From NCBI GenBank assembly GCA_965215825.1, contig CBDCEM010000003.1:3906001-3970000 (forward strand): a stretch of 64,000 bases of DNA, given 5' to 3'. Below are positions 35,217 to 43,707 of this stretch, one piece after another. The notes under the pieces were generated by a model. The model was not told the DNA's origin. It searched no databases and saw only the letters and a program-made list of their open reading frames with translations. The position numbers and the translations under genes were made by a program. Each line of letters opens with the position of its first letter. Positions within the stretch are counted from its first letter, which is position 1. Source of the DNA: JAWPMT01 sp965215825 (GTDB taxonomy: Bacteria; Bacteroidota; Bacteroidia; Cytophagales; Cyclobacteriaceae).

Positions 35217-36293
35217 CTAGGCAGTTTCAAGGCTGACTAGTTCAGGAAATACTTCGTAAAGTTTTTCAATAAGCTTATCGCACCCGTGTTTCAATACATC
35301 TGTTGTTGGCAAGTCGAAACCTTGTTCATAGCTATATATCGTATTTTCCACTTCTTGGTCAGTCATTCCTTCATGGTTGAGTGTAATACCGATGACGGGT
35401 GATCTGGAAAAAACCTCTATCAATTCAATTTCGCTTTCTACAGTGGGCATAGGTATTTTTGGGAAATCGCAACGATGCGTGCGCATGGGTGGATGTTGAA
35501 GAATTATTGCCCTGGGCATGGCACCTCTTATTATTGCACTAGAGGACGTAAATGCCTGGTGGCTCAGGGCACCTTGCCCTTCAACTACTATGATTTCGGG
35601 ATTTTCCTTTTGTGCCTCCAGAATAGCGTTTTCTACTTCTCCTGCTGCAAATCCAGACGTCAAAACATCTATGGCTATGCCATATTTGGATCCCTGTAGT
35701 ATTCCTGTTTGGCCCGTTGTAACAAAGACGGCATTCAGCCCTGCTTCTCTAAGCGCTTCCACGAGGCATAATGCTGTGGTCCTTTTGCCTACTGCACAGT
35801 CCGTACCTGAGACCATTATGATTGGCGTTTTGATGTCCCTAATCTGTCCTGTATAGGTATGCAGAACTTCTCTCGCCGGGGGCTTACGAACGTCCAATAC
35901 GGTAACGCCATATGCTGAAGCCATTTCCATGCACTGTTTATCCTCCGTCAAGAATTCGGGAAGACCATTCACTATGTTCATCCCCATCTTCATGGCCGTG
36001 TAGATGACTTCCTTTTCATCGATGCTGAGCGAAGGCGCCAGTGGTGCGATACCATAAATGAAATATTCCGGAGCTGCTTTTGACTCAAAAATGGCTTCAT
36101 GAATATCCCGGAATATAGGAATGCCGTTCTTAATTCCGTCCAGGTACTCTCCTGCATCATTTCCAGCGAGCTTGCTATCAATTATGCCAAGAATCTCATA
36201 TTTGTCTGATCTCCTGACCAGGCCATTGGACACCTTTCCATCCAATTTACCAAATTCGTTTTCACTATATACAATGGCCGTTGGTTTTGTCAT
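35217..36293 (-). CDS. DUF1611 / DgcN-type P-loop enzyme, copy 2
   Basis: Homologous over its length to 22406-23488. I place the start at the ATG 36293 (MTKPTAIVYSENEFGKLDGK), which matches the start of copy 1; 23 extra codons upstream come from a recent 72-bp duplication of the GH130 start, beginning with GTG. P-loop: VSGTDCAVGKRTTALCLVEAL; Walker-B region: IIVVEGQGALSHQAF. Known DgcN acetylates D-glutamate; here the racemase and D-Ala-D-Ala dipeptidase follow directly, supporting a D-amino-acid role. Confidence 0.87.
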   Translation of the reverse strand: MTKPTAIVYSENEFGKLDGKVSNGLVRRSDKYEILGIIDSKLAGNDAGEYLDGIKNGIPIFRDIHEAIFESKAAPEYFIYGIAPLAPSLSIDEKEVIYTAMKMGMNIVNGLPEFLTEDKQCMEMASAYGVTVLDVRKPPAREVLHTYTGQIRDIKTPIIMVSGTDCAVGKRTTALCLVEALREAGLNAVFVTTGQTGILQGSKYGIAIDVLTSGFAAGEVENAILEAQKENPEIIVVEGQGALSHQAFTSSSAIIRGAMPRAIILQHPPMRTHRCDFPKIPMPTVESEIELIEVFSRSPVIGITLNHEGMTDQEVENTIYSYEQGFDLPTTDVLKHGCDKLIEKLYEVFPELVSLETA

Positions 36294-36302
36294 TTTCTTT
36301 TC

Positions 36303-36374
36303 GTTTTCAAACGCCAGTTCCGTTTTTTCAAGGATAATGCCTTCTTTTTTTACTTTTAACACGCTTTTTCAGTT
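36303..36374. repeat. 72-bp direct repeat, copied in front of the DUF1611 gene
   Basis: 71 of 72 bases match 33135-33206. The single change turns the copied ATG into GTG. It extends the DUF1611 frame upstream by 23 codons (MLKVKKEGIILEKTELAFEN). Confidence 0.9.
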
Positions 36375-36397
36375 AAAATCCAGGTTTCCACTCTCCA

Positions 36398-37261
36398 TTA
36401 GGTTCCCTTGATCACATCACCTACTCCAATAAATGGTAAAGCTCCGGCACCTGTTACCTGTGGTAATATTCCATTCCACTTTTCTATGGCTTTGAGATTA
36501 GCCTCTATTTTTCTGAGTTCAATGAGGTCCGGGGAAATATTCATTTTCTGTAAACGCAGTGCCTCTGCCTCCGCAGTAGCTGCAGCTACGGTTTGTTGTG
36601 CTTCTACTTTGATCCTATCAAGGTCTCTTTTTGCTTTGAGTGCATTTTGTTCGGCTGTTTGCTTTGCCTCAATGGCATCGGTAAAGGTTTGCGAAAAACT
36701 AAAAGACACAATAGAAAATGCATCTACTGCAATACTGGATACCAACAACCTGGAAGTCAGGGCCTCTTGCATCTCTGTGCTTACAGCCGGACGTTTCGTG
36801 ATCAATTCTTCAGCCGTATATCTTGCTGAAACAGCTTTCATCACTTCTTGAATGGCCGGATCAATGATCCGTTCCTTGAACTGTGTGCCGATGGTTTGGT
36901 AGACCAGGTTAGCTTTTTCAGGGATAATGTGATAATTGAGTGCTACGGATAAATCAACATCCTGAAGATCTGAAGAGGCTGATGCTGCATCAGTAATTAC
37001 TTTTTGTATTTTGACATCCAAAATGGTAACCTCTTGCATGACCGGAACTCTGAAATGAATGCCTTCATTCAGGACATTTTCCTGAACAGCACCAAAATTC
37101 TGCACCACTCCTCGTTCACCGGCCCCGATCTGTACCCAGGGTCTGAAGACAAAAAATACCAATAACAACGCAGCGATAATAATGAAAACCTTTAACTGGC
37201 CGCCTTTTAGCATATTCTTTATTTCATCTATATTTTGATTTTCCATGTTGTTATTTTTCAA
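36398..37261 (-). CDS. Prohibitin / band 7 (SPFH) family membrane protein
   Basis: A 287-aa membrane-anchored SPFH protein: one transmembrane helix (LKVFIIIAALLLVFFVFRPW, about 24-43), the SPFH domain (VQIGAGERGVVQNFGAVQENVLNEGIHFRVP) and a long alanine/glutamate-rich coiled coil (TAEQNALKAKRDLDRIKVEAQQTVAAATAEAEALR). Such proteins form ring scaffolds at the inner membrane and often control FtsH. It opens the operon with DUF1611, racemase and D-Ala-D-Ala dipeptidase, 82 bp after two-box element f. Confidence 0.9.
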   Translation of the reverse strand: MKNNNMENQNIDEIKNMLKGGQLKVFIIIAALLLVFFVFRPWVQIGAGERGVVQNFGAVQENVLNEGIHFRVPVMQEVTILDVKIQKVITDAASASSDLQDVDLSVALNYHIIPEKANLVYQTIGTQFKERIIDPAIQEVMKAVSARYTAEELITKRPAVSTEMQEALTSRLLVSSIAVDAFSIVSFSFSQTFTDAIEAKQTAEQNALKAKRDLDRIKVEAQQTVAAATAEAEALRLQKMNISPDLIELRKIEANLKAIEKWNGILPQVTGAGALPFIGVGDVIKGT

Positions 37262-37355
37262 TGTCTTACTTTCGTTAATGTTGAAGCCTCTTCGTTAGAA
37301 TTAAAGTTGATAGCTCCATTATATTTCAAAGTTGATACGATTACATTCGTGATGC

Positions 37356-37395
37356 ATTACACCAAGAAATCTCTCTGTTACATGTATCACATATT
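37356..37395 (-). promoter_or_regulatory. Two-box element, copy f (prohibitin operon)
   Basis: Boxes ATTACA (37356-37361) and GTTACA (37377-37382), 21 bp apart, followed by TGTATCACATATT. Very similar to copy g. A plus-strand gene remnant begins 56 bp to the right, as the intact 72-aa gene does after copy g. Confidence 0.65.
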
Positions 37396-37450
37396 GGATT
37401 TACTATTAGTGAATTTCTGATCCACTTGATGCTTGTTAGCTCAGAAATTC

Positions 37451-37654
37451 ATGAACAAGAAAAATTATTGTGTGGGATGGGACTGCAGGTGGCAATAACT
37501 CAGGCGATAGAGCGACTAACGAAGGGTATAAAAAATCATTTCGTAGTACAGTTATCACCCGGATAACATGGTGTACCTAAAAGATGCAAAATTGACGGAC
37601 TGGTATCCTTCCAATTGGTTTAGAAAGATGCTATACCTTATAAAAACCAAATGA
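37451..37654 (+). pseudogene. Broken copy of the 72-aa gene at 40412
   Basis: Begins ATGAACAAGAAAAATTATTG, like the intact gene at 40412, but shifts frame and hits a stop within 15 codons. Its end is readable as KDAKLTDWYPSNWFRKMLYLIK, matching KAHLTDWYPANWLRKVLYLVK. The pair with two-box element f repeats the arrangement of element g and the intact gene. Confidence 0.75.
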
Positions 37655-37685
37655 TCAGACTAGATTCCTTTCCTGAAGTGATCGT

Positions 37686-38090
37686 CTATAAGATGTAATA
37701 TCCATGATCTGACACTTTTGGCAAAGTGCTGCTTTTCTGGCCAAGCAATTCCAGGATATCACCTTCAATCTTCTCTGCTATGAACGTTACCGGAGTATCT
37801 GTAGGTATATTTTCGAAAGGATCCTGCATCCTAAAGGCAGCCTTTTCCAAAAAGAAAAAGACCATTGATACGATCAACAGAATGCAAAATTCAAGGATAA
37901 AGTGTTGTAATTTGAATGCAACCGATAACGAAAGAAAGATGACGAACATGTAGATCGACCCATGAAGCCCATACCTGTAGATGGGTGGAAATACGGTACT
38001 TTTTATTCGCTCACATTTACCTGTTAAGCTCATCCAATGGATGTGCTGTTCTTCCTCCCAAGCCGATAAAGCATCTTTGCGTGATTCCAC
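37686..38090 (-). pseudogene. C-terminal fragment of a bestrophin-family channel
   Basis: Only the last part of a bestrophin-like (UPF0187) protein: KCERIKSTVFPPIYRYGLHG, two hydrophobic segments and EKAAFRMQDPFENIPTDTPVTFIAEKIEGDILELLGQ, the conserved family end. Normal proteins are about 300 aa; here 134 remain and the N-terminal half is replaced by the end of the desaturase gene, with a 61-bp overlap. Probably non-functional debris from a recombination event. Confidence 0.7.
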
Positions 38091-39142
38091 AAGGCAGCTG
38101 CAAATGTTTTTTTAGAGAGGTATGGAACACCAAATTCTTGTGTGGTCTTCTTAACAATAGGTGCTAGTTTTCTGTAGTGGACATGACAGATACCTGGAAA
38201 GAGGTGATGTTCCACCTGGAAGTTCAGGCCTCCAACAAGCCAGGTAAACCATCGGCTTTTATTCGCAAAATTGGTAGTCGTCCGTAGTTGATGAATCGTC
38301 CAGTTGTACTTTAAAGAATGGTTGATGTCTGGTTCCGGAAACGCAGAACCTTCAATCACGTGTGCCGGCTGAAAAATAATCGCCAGTAAAAATCCAGTAA
38401 TATAATGCATGATCAAAATGCCAATGAGGACTTGCCACCAAAGCCATGGGGTGAGCAAAATGGGTACAATAAAAATGTAGCCGATGTATAATATTTTGGT
38501 AAATATTAATATCCCCCATTCTTTCCATACATTACTTTTCTGCTGCTTGATCCATCCGTTCTTTTGGTATCTTATCAATTGATCAAAATCTTTGAAAAAC
38601 ATCCATAAAAGGGTCATCAAACCGTATAGCAACCATGCGTAGATGAATTGAAACCGGTGATGCCATTTCCATGGTGCATGAGGTGAAAAACGCAAAACAC
38701 CCTTCTTACTAACATCCTCGTCAGCTTCATAAACGTTGGTATACGAGTGGTGCAGCACATTGTGCTGAACCTTCCAGTTGAAGGCACTTGCCCCAATCAA
38801 ATTAAGCGAATAGCCGATCATGGTATTGACTCGCCGCCTGCTGGAGTAGGCTCCATGATTAGCATCATGCATCACAGATAAGCCAATACCCGCAAGCCCA
38901 AAACCCATTGTGCAAACAAGCATCAGGTTGAAAAATATCCCGGAAACCATGCCGCTGACGATAAAGGCATAAGGCCCAAAATACAGAGTCATCATGACAA
39001 TGGACTTAATAACCATTTCGCTGTTGGCGTGCCTGCTGAGTTGGTTGGCCTTAAAGAAACTGTTCACGCGCTTGTTTAGCATCAGCGTGAAATCTCTATG
39101 GCTATTTTCGAATGTTATTTTTTCGGAGTGTCCATTGCCCAT
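38030..39142 (-). CDS. Acyl-lipid/acyl-CoA fatty acid desaturase
   Basis: Membrane di-iron desaturase, 370 aa. The three histidine boxes are present: HDANHGAYS (about 107-115), HNVLHHSYTNV (about 144-154) and QVEHHLFPGICHVHY (about 304-318). The QxxHH form of the third box is that of linoleoyl-CoA-type front-end desaturases, but without a cytochrome b5 domain. It should adjust membrane fluidity. A two-box element (copy h) lies 58-84 bp upstream, placing it in the same proposed regulon. Confidence 0.92.
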   Translation of the reverse strand: MGNGHSEKITFENSHRDFTLMLNKRVNSFFKANQLSRHANSEMVIKSIVMMTLYFGPYAFIVSGMVSGIFFNLMLVCTMGFGLAGIGLSVMHDANHGAYSSRRRVNTMIGYSLNLIGASAFNWKVQHNVLHHSYTNVYEADEDVSKKGVLRFSPHAPWKWHHRFQFIYAWLLYGLMTLLWMFFKDFDQLIRYQKNGWIKQQKSNVWKEWGILIFTKILYIGYIFIVPILLTPWLWWQVLIGILIMHYITGFLLAIIFQPAHVIEGSAFPEPDINHSLKYNWTIHQLRTTTNFANKSRWFTWLVGGLNFQVEHHLFPGICHVHYRKLAPIVKKTTQEFGVPYLSKKTFAAALWNHAKMLYRLGRKNSTSIG

Positions 39143-39199
39143 TGTATTTTTACCTTCGAATTTGATACCACGAATCTCCTTTACTTATCTTTCTATTGT

Positions 39200-39250
39200 G
39201 TTACATCTAAATTGGAAATTATTACAAATTCCTTGGGTGAGATACTTTTC
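39200..39250 (-). promoter_or_regulatory. Two-box element, copy h (desaturase)
   Basis: Boxes GTTACA (39200-39205) and ATTACA (39221-39226), 21 bp apart; the distal part (TGGGTGAGATAC) is a weak match to the other copies. It lies between the desaturase gene and the AraC remnant. Confidence 0.5.
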
Positions 39251-39350
39251 ATAGGCCCTCCATATTTTGTATCTGCTTATCTTTTAGTCGCTCATAAAAG
39301 ATAGGTGTAAGCCCGGTAACCTTTTTGAATTGATTAGAAAGGTGCGCGAC
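39249..39350 (-). pseudogene. C-terminal fragment of an AraC-family regulator
   Basis: Reads ARLSNQFKKVTGLTPIFYERLKDK-like sequence ending in TGA, matching the last 35 residues of the AraC regulator at 24663-25229 (HLSNQFKKLTGLTPTFYKQLKEK). Upstream sequence is unrelated, so the gene was truncated by recombination. Confidence 0.8.
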
Positions 39351-39366
39351 AAGTGGGAATTTGATC

Positions 39367-39835
39367 AATTCCATCTTACAGGTATAATAAGAATACAGAA
39401 GTTGAAGAATTGATCCCTAAGGAAAGACCGGGTTGCGTAAACGATCGTTTTCTTAACTTAGCAGCATCGATTCTGGAATAAATGGTTTGAGAAAAAAGGT
39501 GGGCAGGCAGTCCCGTCCTACCCAACCCCGAAAAACCTCCTAGTCGTGGCTGTACCATTTCTTAAATGCTACAATTTCCAATATTTGGTTTTTTCTTTTC
39601 GTATATTATCAGGGTTCTAAAAAATCCGGGGAACAAATGATTGATCGGCCTAAAATAATGTCTTTAGACAGTCATTCGGATCTTAACCGAATTGGAGCTT
39701 CTCCCATATCTGGAAAAACAGTCAATTCGATACGCTCACTTCCTACATAAGCACTTACAGGGTGATAGCGATAGTTAAAGATCGGAATAAACAGCCCAGC
39801 AATCATTACACACCATCGGCGGAATTTTACATAGA
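39367..39835. other. Degenerate region with old duplication
   Basis: No intact gene. The part at about 39498-39600 resembles the 3' flank of the transglutaminase gene at about 27520-27622 (shared AAAAACCTC, TTAAATGCTACA, TTTGGTTT in order). A 44-codon minus-strand frame (39672-39806; ends ELTVFPDMGEAPIRLRSE) may be the tail of a lost gene. Confidence 0.4.
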
Positions 39836-40081
39836 TCACAGATTAAGCAGCTTTGGAGTGTATAGACGATCCAGCACCAGGCCAAATGAATCCAGGTTTG
39901 AAACGAGGGCTTCATCTGTGATGATTTTCAATCCGTCCGGACCGATACCGACACCTACCAGTATATAGGCGACAACATAGGGCTGCTTCAACAGTTTGAA
40001 AACAAAGCTGACAAGTGTGATGGCAATCGATAATATCACCAGTTTTGAAATAATTGGGTCGATGGGGATAGCTGCTAGCAT
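39836..40081 (-). pseudogene. Truncated cation:proton antiporter copy
   Basis: First 70 residues (MLAAIPIDPIISKLVILSIAITL... GPDGLKIITDEALVSNLDSFGLVL) are a clear paralogue of the intact antiporter at 28777-29955, then the frame runs into unrelated sequence and stops. Only two or three transmembrane helices remain, so it cannot transport. Confidence 0.85.
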
Positions 40082-40314
40082 CCACTTATTTTTTTATGCA
40101 TACTTGCTTCGCCAAAAAGGATTAGAATGAAGGTAGTTAAATGGTGGGTAATGTACTTCAGTGGGTAATCTAACAGTCAATAACCTCATGTGGAGGATTA
40201 CCCTACCGAAGCACCTAAAATCACTGTTCCATGTTTCTTCTGCGTTGCATGATCATATCTGTTTCACATGCGTACTTTCAGAATAAGAATCTACGCCATT
40301 GTTATACCCTAAGC

Positions 40315-40355
40315 ATTACATCGAAAAATATCTCTATTACAGGTATCACAGGTTT
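40315..40355. promoter_or_regulatory. Two-box element, copy g
   Basis: Boxes ATTACA (40315-40320) and ATTACA (40336-40341), 21 bp apart, followed by GGTATCACAGG. It lies 57 bp before the plus-strand 72-aa gene and 234 bp from the truncated antiporter. Most like copy f, probably by segmental duplication. Confidence 0.6.
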
Positions 40356-40411
40356 TGTTGTTATTGAGCTGTTTGCTTTTCATCTTGATCATTGGATCGC
40401 CCAAAGAAATC

Positions 40412-40630
40412 ATGAATAAGAAAATTATTGTCAGCATGGGATTACCGATGACGATTAGAAATAAGGCGGGTAAAAGGGCGACTATAGAGTTGAATAAAAA
40501 CGATTTTGTCGTATGCCGTTATCATCCCAATCAAACATTCTATCTTCAGAAGGCCCATTTGACTGACTGGTATCCCGCCAATTGGCTTAGAAAGGTATTA
40601 TACCTGGTTAAAGTGAGGCTTTCCGGCTAG
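40412..40630 (+). CDS. Small hypothetical protein, 72 aa
   Basis: Start taken at 40412 (MNKKIIVSMGLPMTIRNKAGKR), because the broken paralogue at 37451 begins at the same codon. Beta-rich middle (KNDFVVCRYHPNQTFYLQKAH) and conserved LTDWYPANWLRKVLYLV. Distantly like the small SH3-like proteins of the island, but I cannot show homology. Function unknown; it is the only intact plus-strand gene of the island's right part. Confidence 0.6.
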   Translation: MNKKIIVSMGLPMTIRNKAGKRATIELNKNDFVVCRYHPNQTFYLQKAHLTDWYPANWLRKVLYLVKVRLSG

Positions 40631-40945
40631 TCTTAATTCTTCGAAAAGGGAAGGAGTTTTTTCCAAACCAGATATTGCAGATCTTCAATTCCGTTTAGAA
40701 AGTAGTCATTTCCCAAAGCGATAAGCAGCATACCCAATTCCAGAAACCTATCACCCTGGTCAGCTGGAGTTTTGCTGTTTTCCAGGCTATCCTGTCCTCG
40801 ACCTCACTCCTGCCGAAGTATTGAGGCTATCCAATAGAAGGGGTTAGGTTTTCAATCGAGATAAAAAAATTCCACTACAGGATAATAGGGATATATCATT
40901 CAACAAAGCACTTACCCGATAACTTTGTTAGTATCTTCCCCAACA

Positions 40946-41293
40946 ATGAAAAACTGTGAACTCATATCATTGACACTGTTAACGTTGTTTGGCGCATGTA
41001 GTCATGGGTATAAAGAAGAAATCATTATAAGAGATTTGGCTCAATCAAAAACAGACACAATTCTTTTCGAGATTGCCACTCATCAAAGCATCTATAAGAA
41101 AGTAATAACAGTCAGAGGACAGACTAACGGCAGCGTGCGAGTGGAGGGTTTTGAACTTCATCCCGGAAAAATAGACACAGTATTCAGCGGTGATTGGGAC
41201 TCATCGATTTATATATTGAGATACGAATCCATTGACGCATCGCAAGGATTTCTTAAAATCGACTTAGAGCTTCAGGCAAAAGTGAATTTCTAG
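40946..41293 (+). CDS. Small lipoprotein of unknown function
   Basis: Start taken at 40946 (MKNCELISLTLLTLFGACSHG): signal peptide with lipobox FGAC, giving a mature lipoprotein of about 100 aa with beta-strand-rich sequence (RGQTNGSVRVEGFELHPGKIDTVFSGDWDSSIYILRYE). No domain recognised. A strong terminator follows 110 bp downstream. Confidence 0.6.
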   Translation: MKNCELISLTLLTLFGACSHGYKEEIIIRDLAQSKTDTILFEIATHQSIYKKVITVRGQTNGSVRVEGFELHPGKIDTVFSGDWDSSIYILRYESIDASQGFLKIDLELQAKVNF

Positions 41294-41403
41294 AGAGTAT
41301 TAAGATAATGGGTAGAAATAAATCATTAAACCGTTTCACCTGTTAAATAATTAGTTTTGAAGGCATATATGCAGAATCGCATATGGTCTATACTGGTTGT
41401 ATG

Positions 41404-41434
41404 CAGTGGAGGTTTGTCCTCCACTGTTTTTCTT
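41404..41434 (+). terminator. Rho-independent terminator after the small lipoprotein gene
   Basis: Perfect stem CAGTGGAGG / CCTCCACTG with a five-base loop and a TTTTTC tail. Confidence 0.85.
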
Positions 41435-41551
41435 CTTCTTATCTTCATCCATGCCACCATCGTTGATCGATAACTTTTCCAGACTCATCGCATTTGATTG
41501 CCTCCCTTATCAATAGAAATACTATCTTTCTGAATATCTAGCCTGTACTGT

Positions 41552-42796
41552 GTGACTGAGACCGTATCAACCCAAAAAGACAGGAGCATGTTTAGGCTCC
41601 TGATGACTTTCGCTTACAGTTCTACACTGAGCTTCAGTCTATACTTCTATTTTCGTGAAGTTTACGTACTAGCATACAATGGCTTCTTTTGCCTTTCTCT
41701 GTTTTTTCTTTTTGGTATTGCTAGTTATTTCACAAAGCATCTTCTATGGCTCTTTAGGCTTTCCGTACTTACGGCGTTTCATGCCTTCTATTTCGAGGTT
41801 TTCTTCACTGGTGGCGTGTTCTCCCCGGCATTGCCTGAGTTCATCATACCTCCCATCATTGCCTTCTTCTATAAACCAGTGAGAGACAGATATTTCTTCA
41901 TGATTATAGCTGTTTTATGCGCCTTAAGTATTTGGTTCATATCATCGTTAGGTTACACAGAAAACCGCTTTCCGGCTGATTGCATGATGGAGATGCATAT
42001 TATCTCCACATTCTTCGTTTTTGGTATCGTAGGGGCATATATCTTTATCTATCGCAAATCGCTGAATGAGAAGAACCTTGAACTAAAAAAGTCTTATCAA
42101 AAATTGGTCGAGTCTGAAAAAATGGCTTCACTAGGGCTATTATCCGCAGGTGTCGCTCATGAAATCAATAACCCTTTAAACTTCATCAAAGGGGGAATCG
42201 AAATGTTGACCATGCAATTAAACGGTTCAAAAGACGCAGAGCCTTATGTACATGCCGTTGATGAGGGGGTGAAAAGAGTCGCATCAATCATTGATAGTCT
42301 TGCACACTTTAGCAGAGACTCGCCGGACATGAATGAAGTTTGTGACATTCAGAAAGTCATTGACAATTGTCTGGTGATGCTTAATCATAAACTTAAATAC
42401 AAGGTACAGGTAGTCAAAGAATATGAGGACTTAGGCTCATTGAAGGTTATTGGAAATGAAGGGCAGTTGCACCAGGCCTTCCTAAATATTCTTACCAATG
42501 CGGAAGAGGCCATTGATGAAAGTGGTACCATTTCTATTCGCACCTACACAGATTGCGAGGCTTTGAAAGTTACCATTTCCGATACGGGCCGAGGAATAGA
42601 CCCGAAGTATATCAATAAAATCAACGACCTGTTTTTTACTACGAAAGATACTGGGGAAGGCACGGGTTTAGGATTGTCTATCACCTACAAGGCGATTGAA
42701 GAACATCATGGTTCCATAACAGTGGAATCCGAAGTAGGTAAAGGAACGAGCTTTCATATTACCTTCAACAAACCTCTAACGTTTGAAAGTGAGTAG
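41552..42796 (+). CDS. Membrane sensor histidine kinase
   Basis: Sensor kinase of 414 aa: about six transmembrane helices (residues 15-175, no large periplasmic domain), a short coiled coil, then HisKA with the phosphorylated His in SAGVAHEINNPLNFIKGG (about 204) and HATPase with LTNAEEAID (N box), SDTGRGIDP (G1), GEGTGLGLSI (G2). No response regulator gene is next to it. An alternative start at MFRLLM (41588) would remove a 12-residue polar leader. Confidence 0.9.
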   Translation: MTETVSTQKDRSMFRLLMTFAYSSTLSFSLYFYFREVYVLAYNGFFCLSLFFLFGIASYFTKHLLWLFRLSVLTAFHAFYFEVFFTGGVFSPALPEFIIPPIIAFFYKPVRDRYFFMIIAVLCALSIWFISSLGYTENRFPADCMMEMHIISTFFVFGIVGAYIFIYRKSLNEKNLELKKSYQKLVESEKMASLGLLSAGVAHEINNPLNFIKGGIEMLTMQLNGSKDAEPYVHAVDEGVKRVASIIDSLAHFSRDSPDMNEVCDIQKVIDNCLVMLNHKLKYKVQVVKEYEDLGSLKVIGNEGQLHQAFLNILTNAEEAIDESGTISIRTYTDCEALKVTISDTGRGIDPKYINKINDLFFTTKDTGEGTGLGLSITYKAIEEHHGSITVESEVGKGTSFHITFNKPLTFESE

Positions 42797-43151
42797 ACAA
42801 CTTAAGCATACTGTCATGTAATTCACTTCGGAGGATCTTTTTTGTGATTAACTCAAACGCTTCATTAAGACTTGATACATCAAAACTCTGAAGCCCTTCA
42901 CCATCATATAGCTCAGCAGTTTTTCCCCCGCGGAAAATTTTCCGATGCCTGTTTCCGGAAGAACCACCATAAGTTTCGTTACGCCATTTTCTTGATCATG
43001 TTGCTGGGTTGCTCGGTTTCGGATGAAGCCTCTTTGTCGGAAAATGAAGCAGAACAGGTGGCGTTGTGGCTGGAACAGGAACCAGCTCAAAGGGGTACAG
43101 ACGGATTCTTCGCTGGCCCATCGCAGTTCTCATCCTGCCATTCAAACTAGT

Positions 43152-43613
43152 AAGTCGGGCCTGCCCGACGAAAAGGGCTTGTCCGACGGAGGCTTATACT
43201 CCTAAATGGAAAGAGACGCCATAAAATAAAAAAACCGCCTTCGTTCTTAAGTAGAACTTCGGCAACTCAAGTCGGGCTTGTCCGACGGAGACTTAAACTG
43301 GATCAATACGAATTTGTGGAGAGGAATATAATTTCTCCATTGATCCAAAAGCGATTGAGTTAATCAGTTATTTCTTTCCTCTGCTTCTGAAATGGTAATT
43401 TCTTGGTTCTGGTGAACCATTTTTAGGCAGATTACTCTAGCAAGACAACATAAGATGCAAAAATGAAATTAGCACTATTTAAGCATGGTCCCAAAATACA
43501 GATTGATCCAGGAAAGTCGGGCTTGTCCGACGGAGACCTATACTTCTAAAAGATTAGAGTAGCCTTAAGATAAAAAGACCGCCTTCGTTCTTTGTCTAGA
43601 ACTTCGGCGGTCT
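43152..43613. repeat. Cluster of two interspersed REP-like repeats
   Basis: Repeat 1 (GTCGGGCTTGTCCGACGGAG, then RCTTATACT) occurs at about 43152-43208, 43268-43300 and 43514-43550; it folds as GTCGG..CCGAC. Repeat 2 (ACCGCCTTCGTTCT..AGAACTTCGGC) occurs at 43231-43267 and 43575-43613 and pairs on itself with small bulges. Repeats 1 and 2 alternate, as in composite intergenic REP elements. Confidence 0.75.
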
Positions 43614-43651
43614 CCGTCGGGGTGGCAGTCCGAAAATAACTTTCACAAACT

Positions 43652-43707
43652 ATTGATTTACAATAACTTACAAACTCATCAAACAATAACGCACCGAATA
43701 ACGCACC
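43652..43707. repeat. Att-like direct repeat, left copy
   Basis: Contains TAACGCACCGAATAACGCAC, the start of a 21-base exact match to 56210-56230, with further similarity upstream (ATTGATT, CAATAA, TTAC). The right copy precedes an integrase remnant, so these may be old integration ends or duplicated integrase promoters. Confidence 0.6.

Noticed and set aside
39672..39806. 44-aa minus-strand frame
   Set aside because: Protein-like ending but no start context, homologue or element; kept only as debris.
42872..43150. 92-aa frame with LIMLLGCSVSDE, lipoprotein-like
   Set aside because: The lipobox part is preceded by unrelated residues and the frame ends in repeat sequence; at most a gene fragment.
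43152..43613. Possible CRISPR array
   Set aside because: Repeats are unequally spaced, self-complementary and of two kinds, without spacers or cas genes.
43617..43629. 13-bp match to the 3' end of tRNA-Pro (GTCGGGGTGGCAG)
   Set aside because: Too short and in a GC-rich repeat; could be chance. Not used as evidence of integration.
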